From Henricia sp. BOLD:AAB3569 (lineage: Eukaryota; Echinodermata; Asteroidea; Spinulosida; Echinasteridae), in NCBI GenBank assembly GCA_037783545.1, contig JBBELK010000053.1, positions 186,001 through 250,000 on the forward strand: a stretch of DNA of 64,000 nt, written 5' to 3'. The position numbers and the translations under genes are program-made. The notes beneath the pieces are model-generated. The model was not told where the DNA came from. It searched no databases and saw only the letters and a list, made by a program, of their open reading frames with translations. This document shows, in pieces, positions 33,801-48,900 of this stretch (positions within the stretch are counted from its first letter, which is position 1; every line of letters begins with the position of its first letter).

Positions 33801-36800
33801 TAACTCGGTCGGTTTAAACGGGAAATTGCTGAAATTTGCAGAACACGTTTGCGATATAGAGTTGTTTTAGCAGACAAAATTTGAAGTTTGTCTGGAAATT
33901 CCTTTAGTTCCAAAATGGCGACCACTTCAGACGCAATGTTTCCCGAAAGCGGCGTCTGTTTGTGTGAAAAATGTTCCGGCAGAGAGTTTTTCTAGATTCG
34001 ACGATAACTCGGTCGGTTTAAACGGGAAATTGCTGAAATTTGCAGAACACGTTTGCGATATAGAGTTGTTTTAGCAGACAAAATTTGAAGTTTGTCTGGA
34101 AATTCGTTAAGTTGTGCCGGCAGGGTGTTTTTGCTAGCTTCGACGATAACTCGGTCGGTTTAAACGGGAAATTGCCGAAATTTGCAGAACACGTTTGGGA
34201 TATAGAGTTGTTTTAGCAGACAAAATTTGAAGTTTGTCTGGACATTCCTTCAGTTCCAAAATGGCGACCACTTCAGACGCAATGTTTCCCGAAAGCGGCG
34301 TCTGTTTGTGCGAAAACTGTTCCGGCAGTGAGTTTTTGCTAGATTCGACGATAACTCGGTCGGTTTAAACGGGAAATTGGTGAAATTTGCAGAACACGTT
34401 TGCGATATAGAGTTGTTTTAGCAGACAAAATTTGAAGTTTGTCTGGAAATTCGTTAAGTTCCAAAATAGCGACCACTTCAGACGCAATGTTTCCCGAAAG
34501 CGGCGTCTGCTTGTGCAAAAACTGTGCCGGCAAGGAGTTTTTGCTAGATTCGACGATAACTCGGTTGGTTTAAACGGGAAATTGCTGAAATTCGCAGAAC
34601 ACGTTTGGGATATAGAGTTGTTTTAGCAGACAAAATTTGAAGTTTGTCTGGACATTCCTTCAGTTCCAAAATGGCGACCACTTCAGACGCAATGTTTCCC
34701 GAAAGCGGCGTCTGTTTGTGCGAAAACTGTTCCGGCAGAGAGTTTTTGCTAGATTCGACGATAACTCGGTCGGTTTAAACGGGAAATTGCTGAAATTTGC
34801 AGAACACGTTTGCGATATAGAGTTGTTTTAGCAGACAAAATTTGAAGTTTGTCTGGAAATTCGTTAAGTTCCAAAATAGCGACCACTTCAGACGCAATGT
34901 TTCCCGAAAGCGGCGTCTGCTTGTGCAAAAACTGTGCCGGCAAGGAGTTTTTGCTAGATTCGACGATAACTCGGTTGGTTTAAACGGGAAATTGCTGAAA
35001 TTCGCGGAACACGTTTGCGATATAGAGTTGTTTTAGCAGACAAAATTTGAAGTTTGTCTGGACATTCCTTCAGTTCCAAAATGGCGACCACTTCAGACGC
35101 AATGTTTCCCGAAAGCGGCGTCTGTTTGTGCGAAAACTGTTCCGGCAGTGAGTTTTTGCTATAGATTCGACGATAACTCGGTCGGTTTAAACGGGAAATT
35201 GGTGAAATTTGCAGAACACGTTTGCGATATAGAGTTGTTTTAGCAGACAAAATTTGCGGCGTCTGTTTGTGCGAAAAATGTTCCGGCAGAGAGTTTTTGC
35301 TAGATTCGACGATAACTCGGTCGGTTTAAACTGGAAATTGCTGAAATTTGCAGAACACGTTTGCGATATAGAGTTGTTTTAGCAGACAAAATTTGAAGTT
35401 TGTCTGGACATTCCTTCAGTTCCAAAATAGCGACAACTTCAAACGCAATGTTTACCGAAAGCGGCGTCTGCTTGTGCGAAAACTGTGCCGGCAAGGAGTT
35501 TTTGCTAGATTCGACGATAACTCGGTCGGTTTAAACGGGAAATTGCTGAAATTTGCAGAACACGTTTGGGATATAGAGTTGTTTTAGCAGACAAAATTTG
35601 AAGTTTGTTTGGAAATTCCTTCAGTTCCAAAATAGCGACCACTTCAGACGCAATGTTTCCCGAAAGCGGCGTCTGCTTGTGCAAAAACTGTGCCGGCAAG
35701 GAGTTTTTGCTAGATTCGACGATAACTCGGTCGGTTTAAACGGGAAATTGCTGAAATTTGCAGAACACGTTTGCGATATAGAGTTGTTTTAGCAGACAAA
35801 ATTTGAAGTTTGTCTGGAAATTTGTTAAGTTCCAAAATAGCGACCACTTCGGACGCAATGTTTCCCGAAAGCGGCGTCTGCTTGTGCAAAAACTGTGCCG
35901 GCAAGGAGTTTTTGCTAGATTCGACGATAACTCGGTTGGTTTAAACGGGAAATTGCTGAAATTCGCGGAACACGTTTGGGATATAGAGTTGTTTTAGCAG
36001 ACAAAATTTGAAGTTTGTTTGGAAATTCCTTCAGTTCCAAAATAGCGACCACTTCAGACGCAATGTTTCCCGAAAGCGGCGTCTGCTTGTGCAAAAACTG
36101 TGCCGGCAAGGAGTTTTTGCTAGATTCGACGATAACTCGGTCGGTTTAAACGGGAAATTGCTGAAATTTGCAGAACACGTTTGCGATATAGAGTTGTTTT
36201 AGCAGACAAAATTTGAAGTTTGTCTGGAAATTTGTTAAGTTCCAAAATAGCGACCACTTCGGACGCAATGTTTCCCGAAAGCGGCGTCTGCTTGTGCAAA
36301 AACTGTGCCGGCAAGGAGTTTTTGCTAGATTCGACGATAACTCGGTCGGTTTAAACGGGAAATTGCTGAAATTTGCAGAACACGTTTGCGATATAGAGTT
36401 GTTTTAGCAGACAAAATTTGAAGTTTGTCTGGAAATTCGTTAAGTTCCAAAATAGCGACCACTTCAGACGCAATGTTTACCGAAAGCGGCGTCTGCTTGT
36501 GCGAAAACTGTGCCGGCAAGGAGTTTTTGCTAGATTCGACGATAACTCGGTCGGTTTAAACTGGAAATTGCTGAAATTTGCAGAACACGTTTGCGATATA
36601 GAGTTGTTTTAGCAGACAAAATTTGAAGTTTGTCTGGACATTCCTTCAGTTCCAAAATAGCGACAACTTCAAACGCAATGTTTACCGAAAGCGGCGTCTG
36701 CTTGTGCGAAAACTGTGCCGGCAAGGAGTTTTTGCTAGATTCGACGATAACTCGGTCGGTTTAAACGGGAAATTGCTGAAATTTGCAGAACACGTTTGGG

Positions 36801-37442
36801 ATATAGAGTTGTTTTAGCAGACAAAATTTGAAGTTTGTTTGGAAATTCCTTCAGTTCCAAAATAGCGACCACTTCAGACGCAATGTTTCCCGAAAGCGGC
36901 GTCTGCTTGTGCAAAAACTGTGCCGGCAAGGAGTTTTTGCTAGATTCGACGATAACTCGGTCGGTTTAAACGGGAAATTGCTGAAATTTGCAGAATACGT
37001 TTGCGATATAGAGTTGTTTTAGCAGACAAAATTTGAAGTTTGTCTGGAAATTTGTTAAGTTCCAAAATAGCGACCACTTCGGACGCAATGTTTCCCGAAA
37101 GCGGCGTCTGCTTGTGCAAAAACTGTGCCGGCAAGGAGTTTTTGCTAGATTCGACGATAACTCGGTCGGTTTAAACGGGAAATTGCTGAAATTTGCAGAA
37201 CACGTTTGCGATATAGAGTTGTTTTAGCAGACAAAATTTGAAGTTTGTCTGAAAATTCGTTAAGTTCCAAAATAGCGACCACTTCAGACGCAATGTTTCC
37301 CGAAAGCGGCGTCTGTTTGTGCGAAAACTGTTCCGGCAGAGAGTTTTTGCTAGATTCGACGATAACTCGGTCGGTTTAAACGGGAAATTGCTGAAATTTG
37401 CAGAACACGTTTGCGATATAGAGTTGTTTTAGCAGACAAAAT

Positions 37443-40184
37443 TTGAAGTTTGTCTGGACATTCCTTCAGTTCCAAAATGGCGACCACTTCAGACGCAATG
37501 TTTCCCGAAAGCGGCGTCTGTTTGTGCGAAAACTGTTCCGGCAGTGAGTTTTTGCTAGATTCGACGATAACTCGGTCGGTTTAAACGGGAAATTGCTGAA
37601 ATTTGCAGAACACGTTTGCGATATAGAGTTGTTTTAGCAGACAAAATTTGAAGTTTGTCTGGAAATTCCTTCAGTTCCAAAATGGCGACCACTTCAGACG
37701 CAATGTTTCCCGAAAGCGGCGTCTGTTTGTGCGAAAAATGTTCCGGCAGAGAGTTTTTCTAGATTCGACGATAACTCGGTCGGTTTAAACGGGAAATTGC
37801 TGAAATTTGCAGAACACGTTTGCGATATAGAGTTGTTTTAGCAGACAAAATTTGAAGTTTGTCTGGAAATTCGTTAAGTTGTGCCGGCAGGGTGTTTTTG
37901 CTAGCTTCGACGATAACTCGGTCGGTTTAAACGGGAAATTGGTGAAATTTGCAGAACACGTTTGCGATATAGAGTTGTTTTAGCAGACAAAATTTGAAGT
38001 TTGTCTGGAAATTCGTTAAGTTCCAAAATAGCGACCACTTCAGACGCAATGTTTCCCGAAAGCGGCGTCTGCTTGTGCAAAAACTGTGCCGGCAAGGAGT
38101 TTTTGCTAGATTCGACGATAACTCGGTTGGTTTAAACGGGAAATTGCTGAAATTCGCAGAACACGTTTGGGATATAGAGTTGTTTTAGCAGACAAAATTT
38201 GAAGTTTGTCTGGACATTCCTTCAGTTCTAAAATGGCGACCACTTCAGACGCAATGTTTCCCGAAAGCGGCGTCTGTTTGTGCGAAAACTGTTCCGGCAG
38301 AGAGTTTTTGCTAGATTCGACGATAACTCGGTCGGTTTAAACGGGAAATTGCTGAAATTTGCAGAACACGTTTGCGATATAGAGTTGTTTTAGCAGACAA
38401 AATTTGAAGTTTGTCTGGAAATTCGTTAAGTTCCAAAATAGCGACCACTTCAGACGCAATGTTTCCCGAAAGCGGCGTCTGCTTGTGCAAAAACTGTGCC
38501 GGCAAGGAGTTTTTGCTAGATTCGACGATAACTCGGTTGGTTTAAACGGGAAATTGCTGAAATTCGCGGAACACGTTTGCGATATAGAGTTGTTTTAGCA
38601 GACAAAATTTGAAGTTTGTCTGGACATTCCTTCAGTTCCAAAATGGCGACCACTTCAGACGCAATGTTTCCCGAAAGCGGCGTCTGTTTGTGCGAAAACT
38701 GTTCCGGCAGTGAGTTTTTGCTATAGATTCGACGATAACTCGGTCGGTTTAAACGGGAAATTGGTGAAATTTGCAGAACACGTTTGCGATATAGAGTTGT
38801 TTTAGCAGACAAAATTTGCGGCGTCTGTTTGTGCGAAAAATGTTCCGGCAGAGAGTTTTTGCTAGATTCGACGATAACTCGGTCGGTTTAAACTGGAAAT
38901 TGCTGAAATTTGCAGAACACGTTTGCGATATAGAGTTGTTTTAGCAGACAAAATTTGAAGTTTGTCTGGACATTCCTTCAGTTCCAAAATAGCGACAACT
39001 TCAAACGCAATGTTTACCGAAAGCGGCGTCTGCTTGTGTGAAAACTGTGCCGGCAAGGAGTTTTTGCTAGATTCGACGATAACTCGGTCGGTTTAAACGG
39101 GAAATTGCTGAAATTTGCAGAACACGTTTGGGATATAGAGTTGTTTTAGCAGACAAAATTTGAAGTTTGTTTGGAAATTCCTTCAGTTCCAAAATAGCGA
39201 CCACTTCAGACGCAATGTTTCCCGAAAGCGGCGTCTGCTTGTGCAAAAACTGTGCCGGCAAGGAGTTTTTGCTAGATTCGACGATAACTCGGTCGGTTTA
39301 AACGGGAAATTGCTGAAATTTGCAGAACACGTTTGCGATATAGAGTTGTTTTAGCAGACAAAATTTGAAGTTTGTCTGGACATTCCTTCAGTTCCAAAAT
39401 GGCGACCACTTCAGACGCAGTGTTTCCCGAAAGCGGCGTCTGTTTGTGCGAAAACTGTTCCGGCAGTGAGTTTTTGCTAGATTCGACGATAACTCGGTCG
39501 GTTTAAACGGGAAATTGGTGAAATTTGCAGAACACGTTTGCGATATAGAGTTGTTTTAGCAGACAAAATTTGAAGTTTGTCTGGAAATTCGTTAAGTTCC
39601 AAAATAGCGACCACTTCAGACGCAATGTTTCCCGAAAGCGGCGTCTGCTTGTGCAAAAACTGTGCCGGCAAGGAGTTTTTGCTAGATTCGACGATAACTC
39701 GGTTGGTTTAAACGGGAAATTGCTGAAATTCGCAGAACACGTTTGGGATATAGAGTTGTTTTAGCAGACAAAATTTGAAGTTTGTCTGGACATTCCTTCA
39801 GTTCCAAAATGGCGACCACTTCAGACGCAATGTTTCCCGAAAGCGGCGTCTGTTTGTGCGAAAACTGTTCCGGCAGAGAGTTTTTGCTAGATTCGACGAT
39901 AACTCGGTCGGTTTAAACGGGAAATTGCTGAAATTTGCAGAACACGTTTGCGATATAGAGTTGTTTTAGCAGACAAAATTTGAAGTTTGTCTGGAAATTC
40001 GTTAAGTTCCAAAATAGCGACCACTTCAGACGCAATGTTTCCCGAAAGCGGCGTCTGCTTGTGCAAAAACTGTGCCGGCAAGGAGTTTTTGCTAGATTCG
40101 ACGATAACTCGGTCGGTTTAAACGGGAAATTGCTGAAATTTGCAGAACACGTTTGCGATATAGAGTTGTTTTAGCAGACAAAAT
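37443..40184 (+). repeat. 2,742-bp tandem duplication, copy 1
   Basis: The monomer series starting here recurs at +2742. Both copies carry the same private changes: ttcagttctaaaatgg (about 38221 and 40963), cttgtgtgaaaactg (about 39033 and 41775) and gacgcagtgtttccc (about 39414 and 42156). Shared private changes with almost no other differences indicate a recent unequal crossover. Confidence 0.88.
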
Positions 40185-42926
40185 TTGAAGTTTGTCTGGA
40201 CATTCCTTCAGTTCCAAAATGGCGACCACTTCAGACGCAATGTTTCCCGAAAGCGGCGTCTGTTTGTGCGAAAACTGTTCCGGCAGTGAGTTTTTGCTAG
40301 ATTCGACGATAACTCGGTCGGTTTAAACGGGAAATTGCTGAAATTTGCAGAACACGTTTGCGATATAGAGTTGTTTTAGCAGACAAAATTTGAAGTTTGT
40401 CTGGAAATTCCTTCAGTTCCAAAATGGCGACCACTTCAGACGCAATGTTTCCCGAAAGCGGCGTCTGTTTGTGCGAAAAATGTTCCGGCAGAGAGTTTTT
40501 CTAGATTCGACGATAACTCGGTCGGTTTAAACGGGAAATTGCTGAAATTTGCAGAACACGTTTGCGATATAGAGTTGTTTTAGCAGACAAAATTTGAAGT
40601 TTGTCTGGAAATTCGTTAAGTTGTGCCGGCAGGGTGTTTTTGCTAGCTTCGACGATAACTCGGTCGGTTTAAACGGGAAATTGGTGAAATTTGCAGAACA
40701 CGTTTGCGATATAGAGTTGTTTTAGCAGACAAAATTTGAAGTTTGTCTGGAAATTCGTTAAGTTCCAAAATAGCGACCACTTCAGACGCAATGTTTCCCG
40801 AAAGCGGCGTCTGCTTGTGCAAAAACTGTGCCGGCAAGGAGTTTTTGCTAGATTCGACGATAACTCGGTTGGTTTAAACGGGAAATTGCTGAAATTCGCA
40901 GAACACGTTTGGGATATAGAGTTGTTTTAGCAGACAAAATTTGAAGTTTGTCTGGACATTCCTTCAGTTCTAAAATGGCGACCACTTCAGACGCAATGTT
41001 TCCCGAAAGCGGCGTCTGTTTGTGCGAAAACTGTTCCGGCAGAGAGTTTTTGCTAGATTCGACGATAACTCGGTCGGTTTAAACGGGAAATTGCTGAAAT
41101 TTGCAGAACACGTTTGCGATATAGAGTTGTTTTAGCAGACAAAATTTGAAGTTTGTCTGGAAATTCGTTAAGTTCCAAAATAGCGACCACTTCAGACGCA
41201 ATGTTTCCCGAAAGCGGCGTCTGCTTGTGCAAAAACTGTGCCGGCAAGGAGTTTTTGCTAGATTCGACGATAACTCGGTTGGTTTAAACGGGAAATTGCT
41301 GAAATTCGCGGAACACGTTTGCGATATAGAGTTGTTTTAGCAGACAAAATTTGAAGTTTGTCTGGACATTCCTTCAGTTCCAAAATGGCGACCACTTCAG
41401 ACGCAATGTTTCCCGAAAGCGGCGTCTGTTTGTGCGAAAACTGTTCCGGCAGTGAGTTTTTGCTATAGATTCGACGATAACTCGGTCGGTTTAAACGGGA
41501 AATTGGTGAAATTTGCAGAACACGTTTGCGATATAGAGTTGTTTTAGCAGACAAAATTTGCGGCGTCTGTTTGTGCGAAAAATGTTCCGGCAGAGAGTTT
41601 TTGCTAGATTCGACGATAACTCGGTCGGTTTAAACTGGAAATTGCTGAAATTTGCAGAACACGTTTGCGATATAGAGTTGTTTTAGCAGACAAAATTTGA
41701 AGTTTGTCTGGACATTCCTTCAGTTCCAAAATAGCGACAACTTCAAACGCAATGTTTACCGAAAGCGGCGTCTGCTTGTGTGAAAACTGTGCCGGCAAGG
41801 AGTTTTTGCTAGATTCGACGATAACTCGGTCGGTTTAAACGGGAAATTGCTGAAATTTGCAGAACACGTTTGGGATATAGAGTTGTTTTAGCAGACAAAA
41901 TTTGAAGTTTGTTTGGAAATTCCTTCAGTTCCAAAATAGCGACCACTTCAGACGCAATGTTTCCCGAAAGCGGCGTCTGCTTGTGCAAAAACTGTGCCGG
42001 CAAGGAGTTTTTGCTAGATTCGACGATAACTCGGTCGGTTTAAACGGGAAATTGCTGAAATTTGCAGAACACGTTTGCGATATAGAGTTGTTTTAGCAGA
42101 CAAAATTTGAAGTTTGTCTGGACATTCCTTCAGTTCCAAAATGGCGACCACTTCAGACGCAGTGTTTCCCGAAAGCGGCGTCTGTTTGTGCGAAAACTGT
42201 TCCGGCAGTGAGTTTTTGCTAGATTCGACGATAACTCGGTCGGTTTAAACGGGAAATTGGTGAAATTTGCAGAACACGTTTGCGATATAGAGTTGTTTTA
42301 GCAGACAAAATTTGAAGTTTGTCTGGAAATTCGTTAAGTTCCAAAATAGCGACCACTTCAGACGCAATGTTTCCCGAAAGCGGCGTCTGCTTGTGCAAAA
42401 ACTGTGCCGGCAAGGAGTTTTTGCTAGATTCGACGATAACTCGGTTGGTTTAAACGGGAAATTGCTGAAATTCGCAGAACACGTTTGGGATATAGAGTTG
42501 TTTTAGCAGACAAAATTTGAAGTTTGTCTGGACATTCCTTCAGTTCCAAAATGGCGACCACTTCAGACGCAATGTTTCCCGAAAGCGGCGTCTGTTTGTG
42601 CGAAAACTGTTCCGGCAGAGAGTTTTTGCTAGATTCGACGATAACTCGGTCGGTTTAAACGGGAAATTGCTGAAATTTGCAGAACACGTTTGCGATATAG
42701 AGTTGTTTTAGCAGACAAAATTTGAAGTTTGTCTGGAAATTCGTTAAGTTCCAAAATAGCGACCACTTCAGACGCAATGTTTCCCGAAAGCGGCGTCTGC
42801 TTGTGCAAAAACTGTGCCGGCAAGGAGTTTTTGCTAGATTCGACGATAACTCGGTTGGTTTAAACGGGAAATTGCTGAAATTCGCGGAACACGTTTGCGA
42901 TATAGAGTTGTTTTAGCAGACAAAAT
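40185..42926 (+). repeat. 2,742-bp tandem duplication, copy 2
   Basis: Second copy of the block at 37443-40184, directly adjacent. It is followed by monomers that depart from those after copy 1, so its right edge lies within the last shared monomer. Confidence 0.85.
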
Positions 42927-45900
42927 TTGAAGTTTGTCTGGACATTCCTTCAGTTCCAAAATGGCGACCACTTCAGACGCAATGTTTCCCGAAAGCGGCG
43001 TCTGTTTGTGCGAAAACTGTTCCGGCAGTGAGTTTTTGCTATAGATTCGACGATAACTCGGTCGGTTTAAACGGGAAATTGGTGAAATTTGCAGAACACG
43101 TTTGCGATATAGAGTTGTTTTAGCAGACAAAATTTGCGGCGTCTGTTTGTGCGAAAGATGTTCCGGCAGAGAGTTTTTGCTAGATTCGACGATTAACTCG
43201 GTCGGTTTAAACTGGAAATTGCTGAAATTTGCAGAACACGTTTGCGATATAGAGTTGTTTTAGCAGACAAAATTTGAAGTTTGTCTGGACATTCCTTCAG
43301 TTCCAAAATAGCGACAACTTCAAACGCAATGTTTACCGAAAGCGGCGTCTGCTTGTGCGAAAACTGTGCCGGCAAGGAGTTTTTGCTAGATTCGACGATA
43401 ACTCGGTCGGTTTAAACGGGAAATTGCTGAAATTTGCAGAACACGTTTGGGATATAGAGTTGTTTTAGCAGACAAAATTTGAAGTTTGTTTGGAAATTCC
43501 TTCAGTTCCAAAATAGCGACCACTTCAGAGGCAATGTTTCCCGAAAGCGGCGTCTGCTTGTGCAAAAACTGTGCCGGCAAGGAGTTTTTGCTAGATTCGA
43601 CGATAACTCGGTCGGTTTAAACGGGAAATTGCTGAAATTTGCAGAACACGTTTGCGATATAGAGTTGTTTTAGCAGACAAAATTTGAAGTTTGTCTGGAC
43701 ATTCCTTCAGTTCCAAAATGGCGACCACTTCAGACGCAATGTTTCCCGAAAGCGGCGTCTGTTTGTGCGAAAACTGTTCCGGCAGTGAGTTTTTGCTAGA
43801 TTCGACGATAACTCGGTCGGTTTAAACGGGAAATTGCTGAAATTTGCAGAACACGTTTGCGATATAGAGTTGTTTTAGCAGACAAAATTTGAAGTTTGTC
43901 TGGAAATTCCTTTAGTTCCAAAATGGCGACCACTTCAGACGCAATGTTTCCCGAAAGCGGCGTCTGTTTGTGCGAAAAATGTTCCGGCAGAGAGTTTTTC
44001 TAGATTCGACGATAACTCGGTCGGTTTAAACGGGAAATTGCTGAAATTTGCAGAACACGTTTGCGATATAGAGTTGTTTTAGCAGACAAAATTTGAAGTT
44101 TGTCTGGAAATTCGTTAAGTTGTGCCGGCAGGGTGTTTTTGCTAGCTTCGACGATAACTCGGTCGGTTTAAACGGGAAATTGCCGAAATTTGCAGAACAC
44201 GTTTGGGATATAGAGTTGTTTTAGCAGACAAAATTTGAAGTTTGTCTGGACATTCCTTCAGTTCCAAAATGGCGACCACTTCAGACGCAATGTTTCCCGA
44301 AAGCGGCGTCTGTTTGTGCGAAAACTGTTCCGGCAGTGAGTTTTTGCTAGATTCGACGATAACTCGGTCGGTTTAAACGGGAAATTGGTGAAATTTGCAG
44401 AACACGTTTGCGATATAGAGTTGTTTTAGCAGACAAAATTTGAAGTTTGTCTGGAAATTCGTTAAGTTCCAAAATAGCGACCACTTCAGACGCAATGTTT
44501 CCCGAAAGCGGCGTCTGCTTGTGCAAAAACTGTGCCGGCAAGGAGTTTTTGCTAGATTCGACGATAACTCGGTTGGTTTAAACGGGAAATTGCTGAAATT
44601 CGCAGAACACGTTTGGGATATAGAGTTGTTTTAGCAGACAAAATTTGAAGTTTGTCTGGACATTCCTTCAGTTCCAAAATGGCGACCACTTCAGACGCAA
44701 TGTTTCCCGAAAGCGGCGTCTGTTTGTGCGAAAACTGTTCCGGCAGAGAGTTTTTGCTAGATTCGACGATAACTCGGTCGGTTTGAACGGGAAATTGCTG
44801 AAATTTGCAGAACACGTTTGCGATATAGAGTTGTTTTAGCAGACAAAATTTGAAGTTTGTCTGGAAATTCGTTAAGTTCCAAAATAGCGACCACTTCAGA
44901 CGCAATGTTTCCCGAAAGCGGCGTCTGCTTGTGCAAAAACTGTGCCGGCAAGGAGTTTTTGCTAGATTCGACGATAACTCGGTTGGTTTAAACGGGAAAT
45001 TGCTGAAATTCGCGGAACACGTTTGCGATATAGAGTTGTTTTAGCAGACAAAATTTGAAGTTTGTCTGGACATTCCTTCAGTTCCAAAATGGCGACCACT
45101 TCAGACGCAATGTTTCCCGAAAGCGGCGTCTGTTTGTGCGAAAACTGTTCCGGCAGTGAGTTTTTGCTATAGATTCGACGATAACTCGGTCGGTTTAAAC
45201 GGGAAATTGGTGAAATTTGCAGAACACGTTTGCGATATAGAGTTGTTTTAGCAGACAAAATTTGCGGCGTCTGTTTGTGCGAAAAATGTTCCGGCAGAGA
45301 GTTTTTGCTAGATTCGACGATAACTCGGTCGGTTTAAACTGGAAATTGCTGAAATTTGCAGAACACGTTTGCGATATAGAGTTGTTTTAGCAGACAAAAT
45401 TTGAAGTTTGTCTGGACATTCCTTCAGTTCCAAAATAGCGACAACTTCAAACGCAATGTTTACCGAAAGCGGCGTCTGCTTGTGCGAAAACTGTGCCGGC
45501 AAGGAGTTTTTGCTAGATTCGACGATAACTCGGTCGGTTTAAACGGGAAATTGCTGAAATTTGCAGAACACGTTTGGGATATAGAGTTGTTTTAGCAGAC
45601 AAAATTTGAAGTTTGTTTGGAAATTCCTTCAGTTCCAAAATAGCGACCACTTCAGACGCAATGTTTCCCGAAAGCGGCGTCTGCTTGTGCAAAAACTGTG
45701 CCGGCAAGGAGTTTTTGCTAGATTCGACGATAACTCGGTCGGTTTAAACGGGAAATTGCTGAAATTTGCAGAACACGTTTGCGATATAGAGTTGTTTTAG
45801 CAGACAAAATTTGAAGTTTGTCTGGAAATTTGTTAAGTTCCAAAATAGCGACCACTTCGGACGCAATGTTTCCCGAAAGCGGCGTCTGCTTGTGCAAAAA

Positions 45901-48900
45901 CTGTGCCGGCAAGGAGTTTTTGCTAGATTCGACGATAACTCGGTTGGTTTTAAACGGGAAATTGCTGAAATTCGCGGAACACGTTTGGGATATAGAGTTG
46001 TTTTAGCAGACAAAATTTGAAGTTTGTCTGGACATTCCTTCAGTTCCAAAATAGCGACCACTTCAAACGCAATGTTTCCCGAAAGCGGCGTCTGCTTGTG
46101 CGAAAACTGTGCCCGCAAGGAGTTTTTGCTAGATTCGACGATAACTCGGTCGGTTTAAACGGGAAATTGCTGAAATTTGCAGAACACGTTTGCGATATAG
46201 AGTTGTTTTAGCAGACAAAATTTGAAGTTTGTCTGGAAATTCGTTAAGTTCCAAAATAGCGACCACTTCAGACGCAATGTTTACCGAAAGCGGCGTCTGC
46301 TTGTGCGAAAACTGTGCCGGCAAGGAGTTTTTGCTAGATTCGACGATAACTCGGTCGGTTTAAACGGGAAATTGCTGAAATTTGCAGAACACGTTTGGGA
46401 TATAGAGTTGTTTTAGCAGACAAAATTTGCGGCGTCTGTTTGTGCGAAAAATGTTCCGGCAGAGAGTTTTTGCTAGATTCGACGATAACTCGGTCGGTTT
46501 AAACTGGAATTTGCTGAAATTTGCAGAACACGTTTGCGATATAGAGTTGTTTTAGAAGACAAATTTTGAAGTTTGTCTGGACATTCCTTCAGTTCCAAAA
46601 TAGCGACAACTTCAAACGCAATGTTTACCGAAAGCGGCGTCTGCTTGTGCGAAAACTGTGCCGGCAAGGAGTTTTTGCTAGATTCGACGATAACTCGGTC
46701 GGTTTAAACGGGAAATTGCTGAAATTTGCAGAACACGTTTGGGATATAGAGTTGTTTTAGCAGACAAAATTTGAAGTTTGTTTGGAAATTCCTTCAGTTC
46801 CAAAATAGCGACCACTTCAGACGCAATGTTTCCCGAAAGCGGCGTCTGCTTGTGCAAAAACTGTGCCGGCAAGGAGTTTTTGCTAGATTCGACGATAACT
46901 CGGTCGGTTTAAACGGGAAATTGCTGAAATTTGCAGAACACGTTTGCGATATAGAGTTGTTTTAGCAGACAAAATTTGAAGTTTGTCTGGAAATTTGTTA
47001 AGTTCCAAAATAGCGACCACTTCGGACGCAATGTTTCCCGAAAGCGGCGTCTGCTTGTGCAAAAACTGTGCCGGCAAGGAGTTTTTGCTAGATTCGACGA
47101 TAACTCGGTTGGTTTAAACGGGAAATTGCTGAAATTCGCGGAACACGTTTGGGATATAGAGTTGTTTTAGCAGACAAAATTTGAAGTTTGTCTGGAAATT
47201 CGTTAAGTTCCAAAATAGCGACCACTTCAGATGCAATGTTTACCGAAAGCGGCGTCTGCTTGTGCGAAAACTGTGCCGGCAAGGAGTTTTTGCTAGATTC
47301 GACGATAACTCGGTCGGTTTAAACGGGAAATTGCTGAAATTTGCAGAACACGTTTGCGATATAGAGTTGTTTTAGCAGACAAAATTTGAAGTTTGTCTGG
47401 AAATTCGTTAAGTTGTGCCGGCAGGGTGTTTTTGCTATAGCTTCGACGATAACTCGGTCGGTTTAAACGGGAAATTGCTGAAATTTGCAGAACACGTTTG
47501 CGATATAGAGTTGTTTTAGCAGACAAAATTTGCGGCGTCTGTTTGTGCGAAAAATGTTCCGGCAGAGAGTTTTTGCTAGATTCGACGATAACTCGGTCGG
47601 TTTAAACTGGAAATTGCTGAAATTTGCAGAACACGTTTGCGATATAGAGTTGTTTTAGCAGACAAAATTTGAAGTTTGTCTGGACATTCCTTCAGTTCCA
47701 AAATAGCGACAACTTCAAACGCAATGTTTACCGAAAGCGGCGTCTGCTTGTGCGAAAACTGTGCCGGCAAGGAGTTTTTGCTAGATTCGACGATAACTCG
47801 GTCGGTTTAAACGGGAAATTGCTGAAATTTGCAGAACACGTTTGGGATATAGAGTTGTTTTAGCAGACAAAATTTGAAGTTTGTTTGGAAATTCCTTCAG
47901 TTCCAAAATAGCGACCACTTCAGACGCAATGTTTCCCGAAAGCGGCGTCTGCTTGTGCAAAAACTGTGCCGGCAAGGAGTTTTTGCTAGATTCGACGATA
48001 ACTCGGTCGGTTTAAACGGGAAATTGCTGAAATTTGCAGAACACGTTTGCGATATAGAGTTGTTTTAGCAGACAAAATTTGAAGTTTGTCTGGAAATTTG
48101 TTAAGTTCCAAAATAGCGACCACTTCGGACGCAATGTTTCCCGAAAGCGGCGTCTGCTTGTGCAAAAACTGTGCCGGCAAGGAGTTTTTGCTAGATTCGA
48201 CGATAACTCGGTTGGTTTAAACGGGAAATTGCTGAAATTCGCGGAACACGTTTGGGATATAGAGTTGTTTTAGCAGACAAAATTTGAAGTTTGTCTGGAC
48301 ATTCCTTCAGTTCCAAAATAGCGACCACTTCAAACGCAATGTTTCCCGAAAGCGGCGTCTGCTTGTGCGAAAACTGTGCCCGCAAGGAGTTTTTGCTAGA
48401 TTCGACGATAACTCGGTCGGTTTAAACGGGAAATTGCTGAAATTTGCAGAACACGTTTGCGATATAGAGTTGTTTTAGCAGACAAAATTTGAAGTTTGTC
48501 TGGAAATTTGTTAAGTTCCAAAATAGCGACCACTTCGGACGCAATGTTTCCCGAAAGCGGCGTCTGCTTGTGCAAAAACTGTGCCGGCAAGGAGTTTTTG
48601 CTAGATTCGACGATAACTCGGTCGGTTTAAACGGGAAATTGCTGAAATTTGCAGAACACGTTTGCGATATAGAGTTGTTTTAGCAGACAAAATTTGAAGT
48701 TTGTCTGAAAATTCGTTAAGTTCCAAAATAGCGACCACTTCAGACGCAATGTTTCCCGAAAGCGGCGTCTGTTTGTGCGAAAACTGTTCCGGCAGAGAGT
48801 TTTTGCTAGATTCGACGATAACTCGGTCGGTTTAAACGGGAAATTGCTGAAATTTGCAGAACACGTTTGCGATATAGAGTTGTTTTAGCAGACAAAATTT

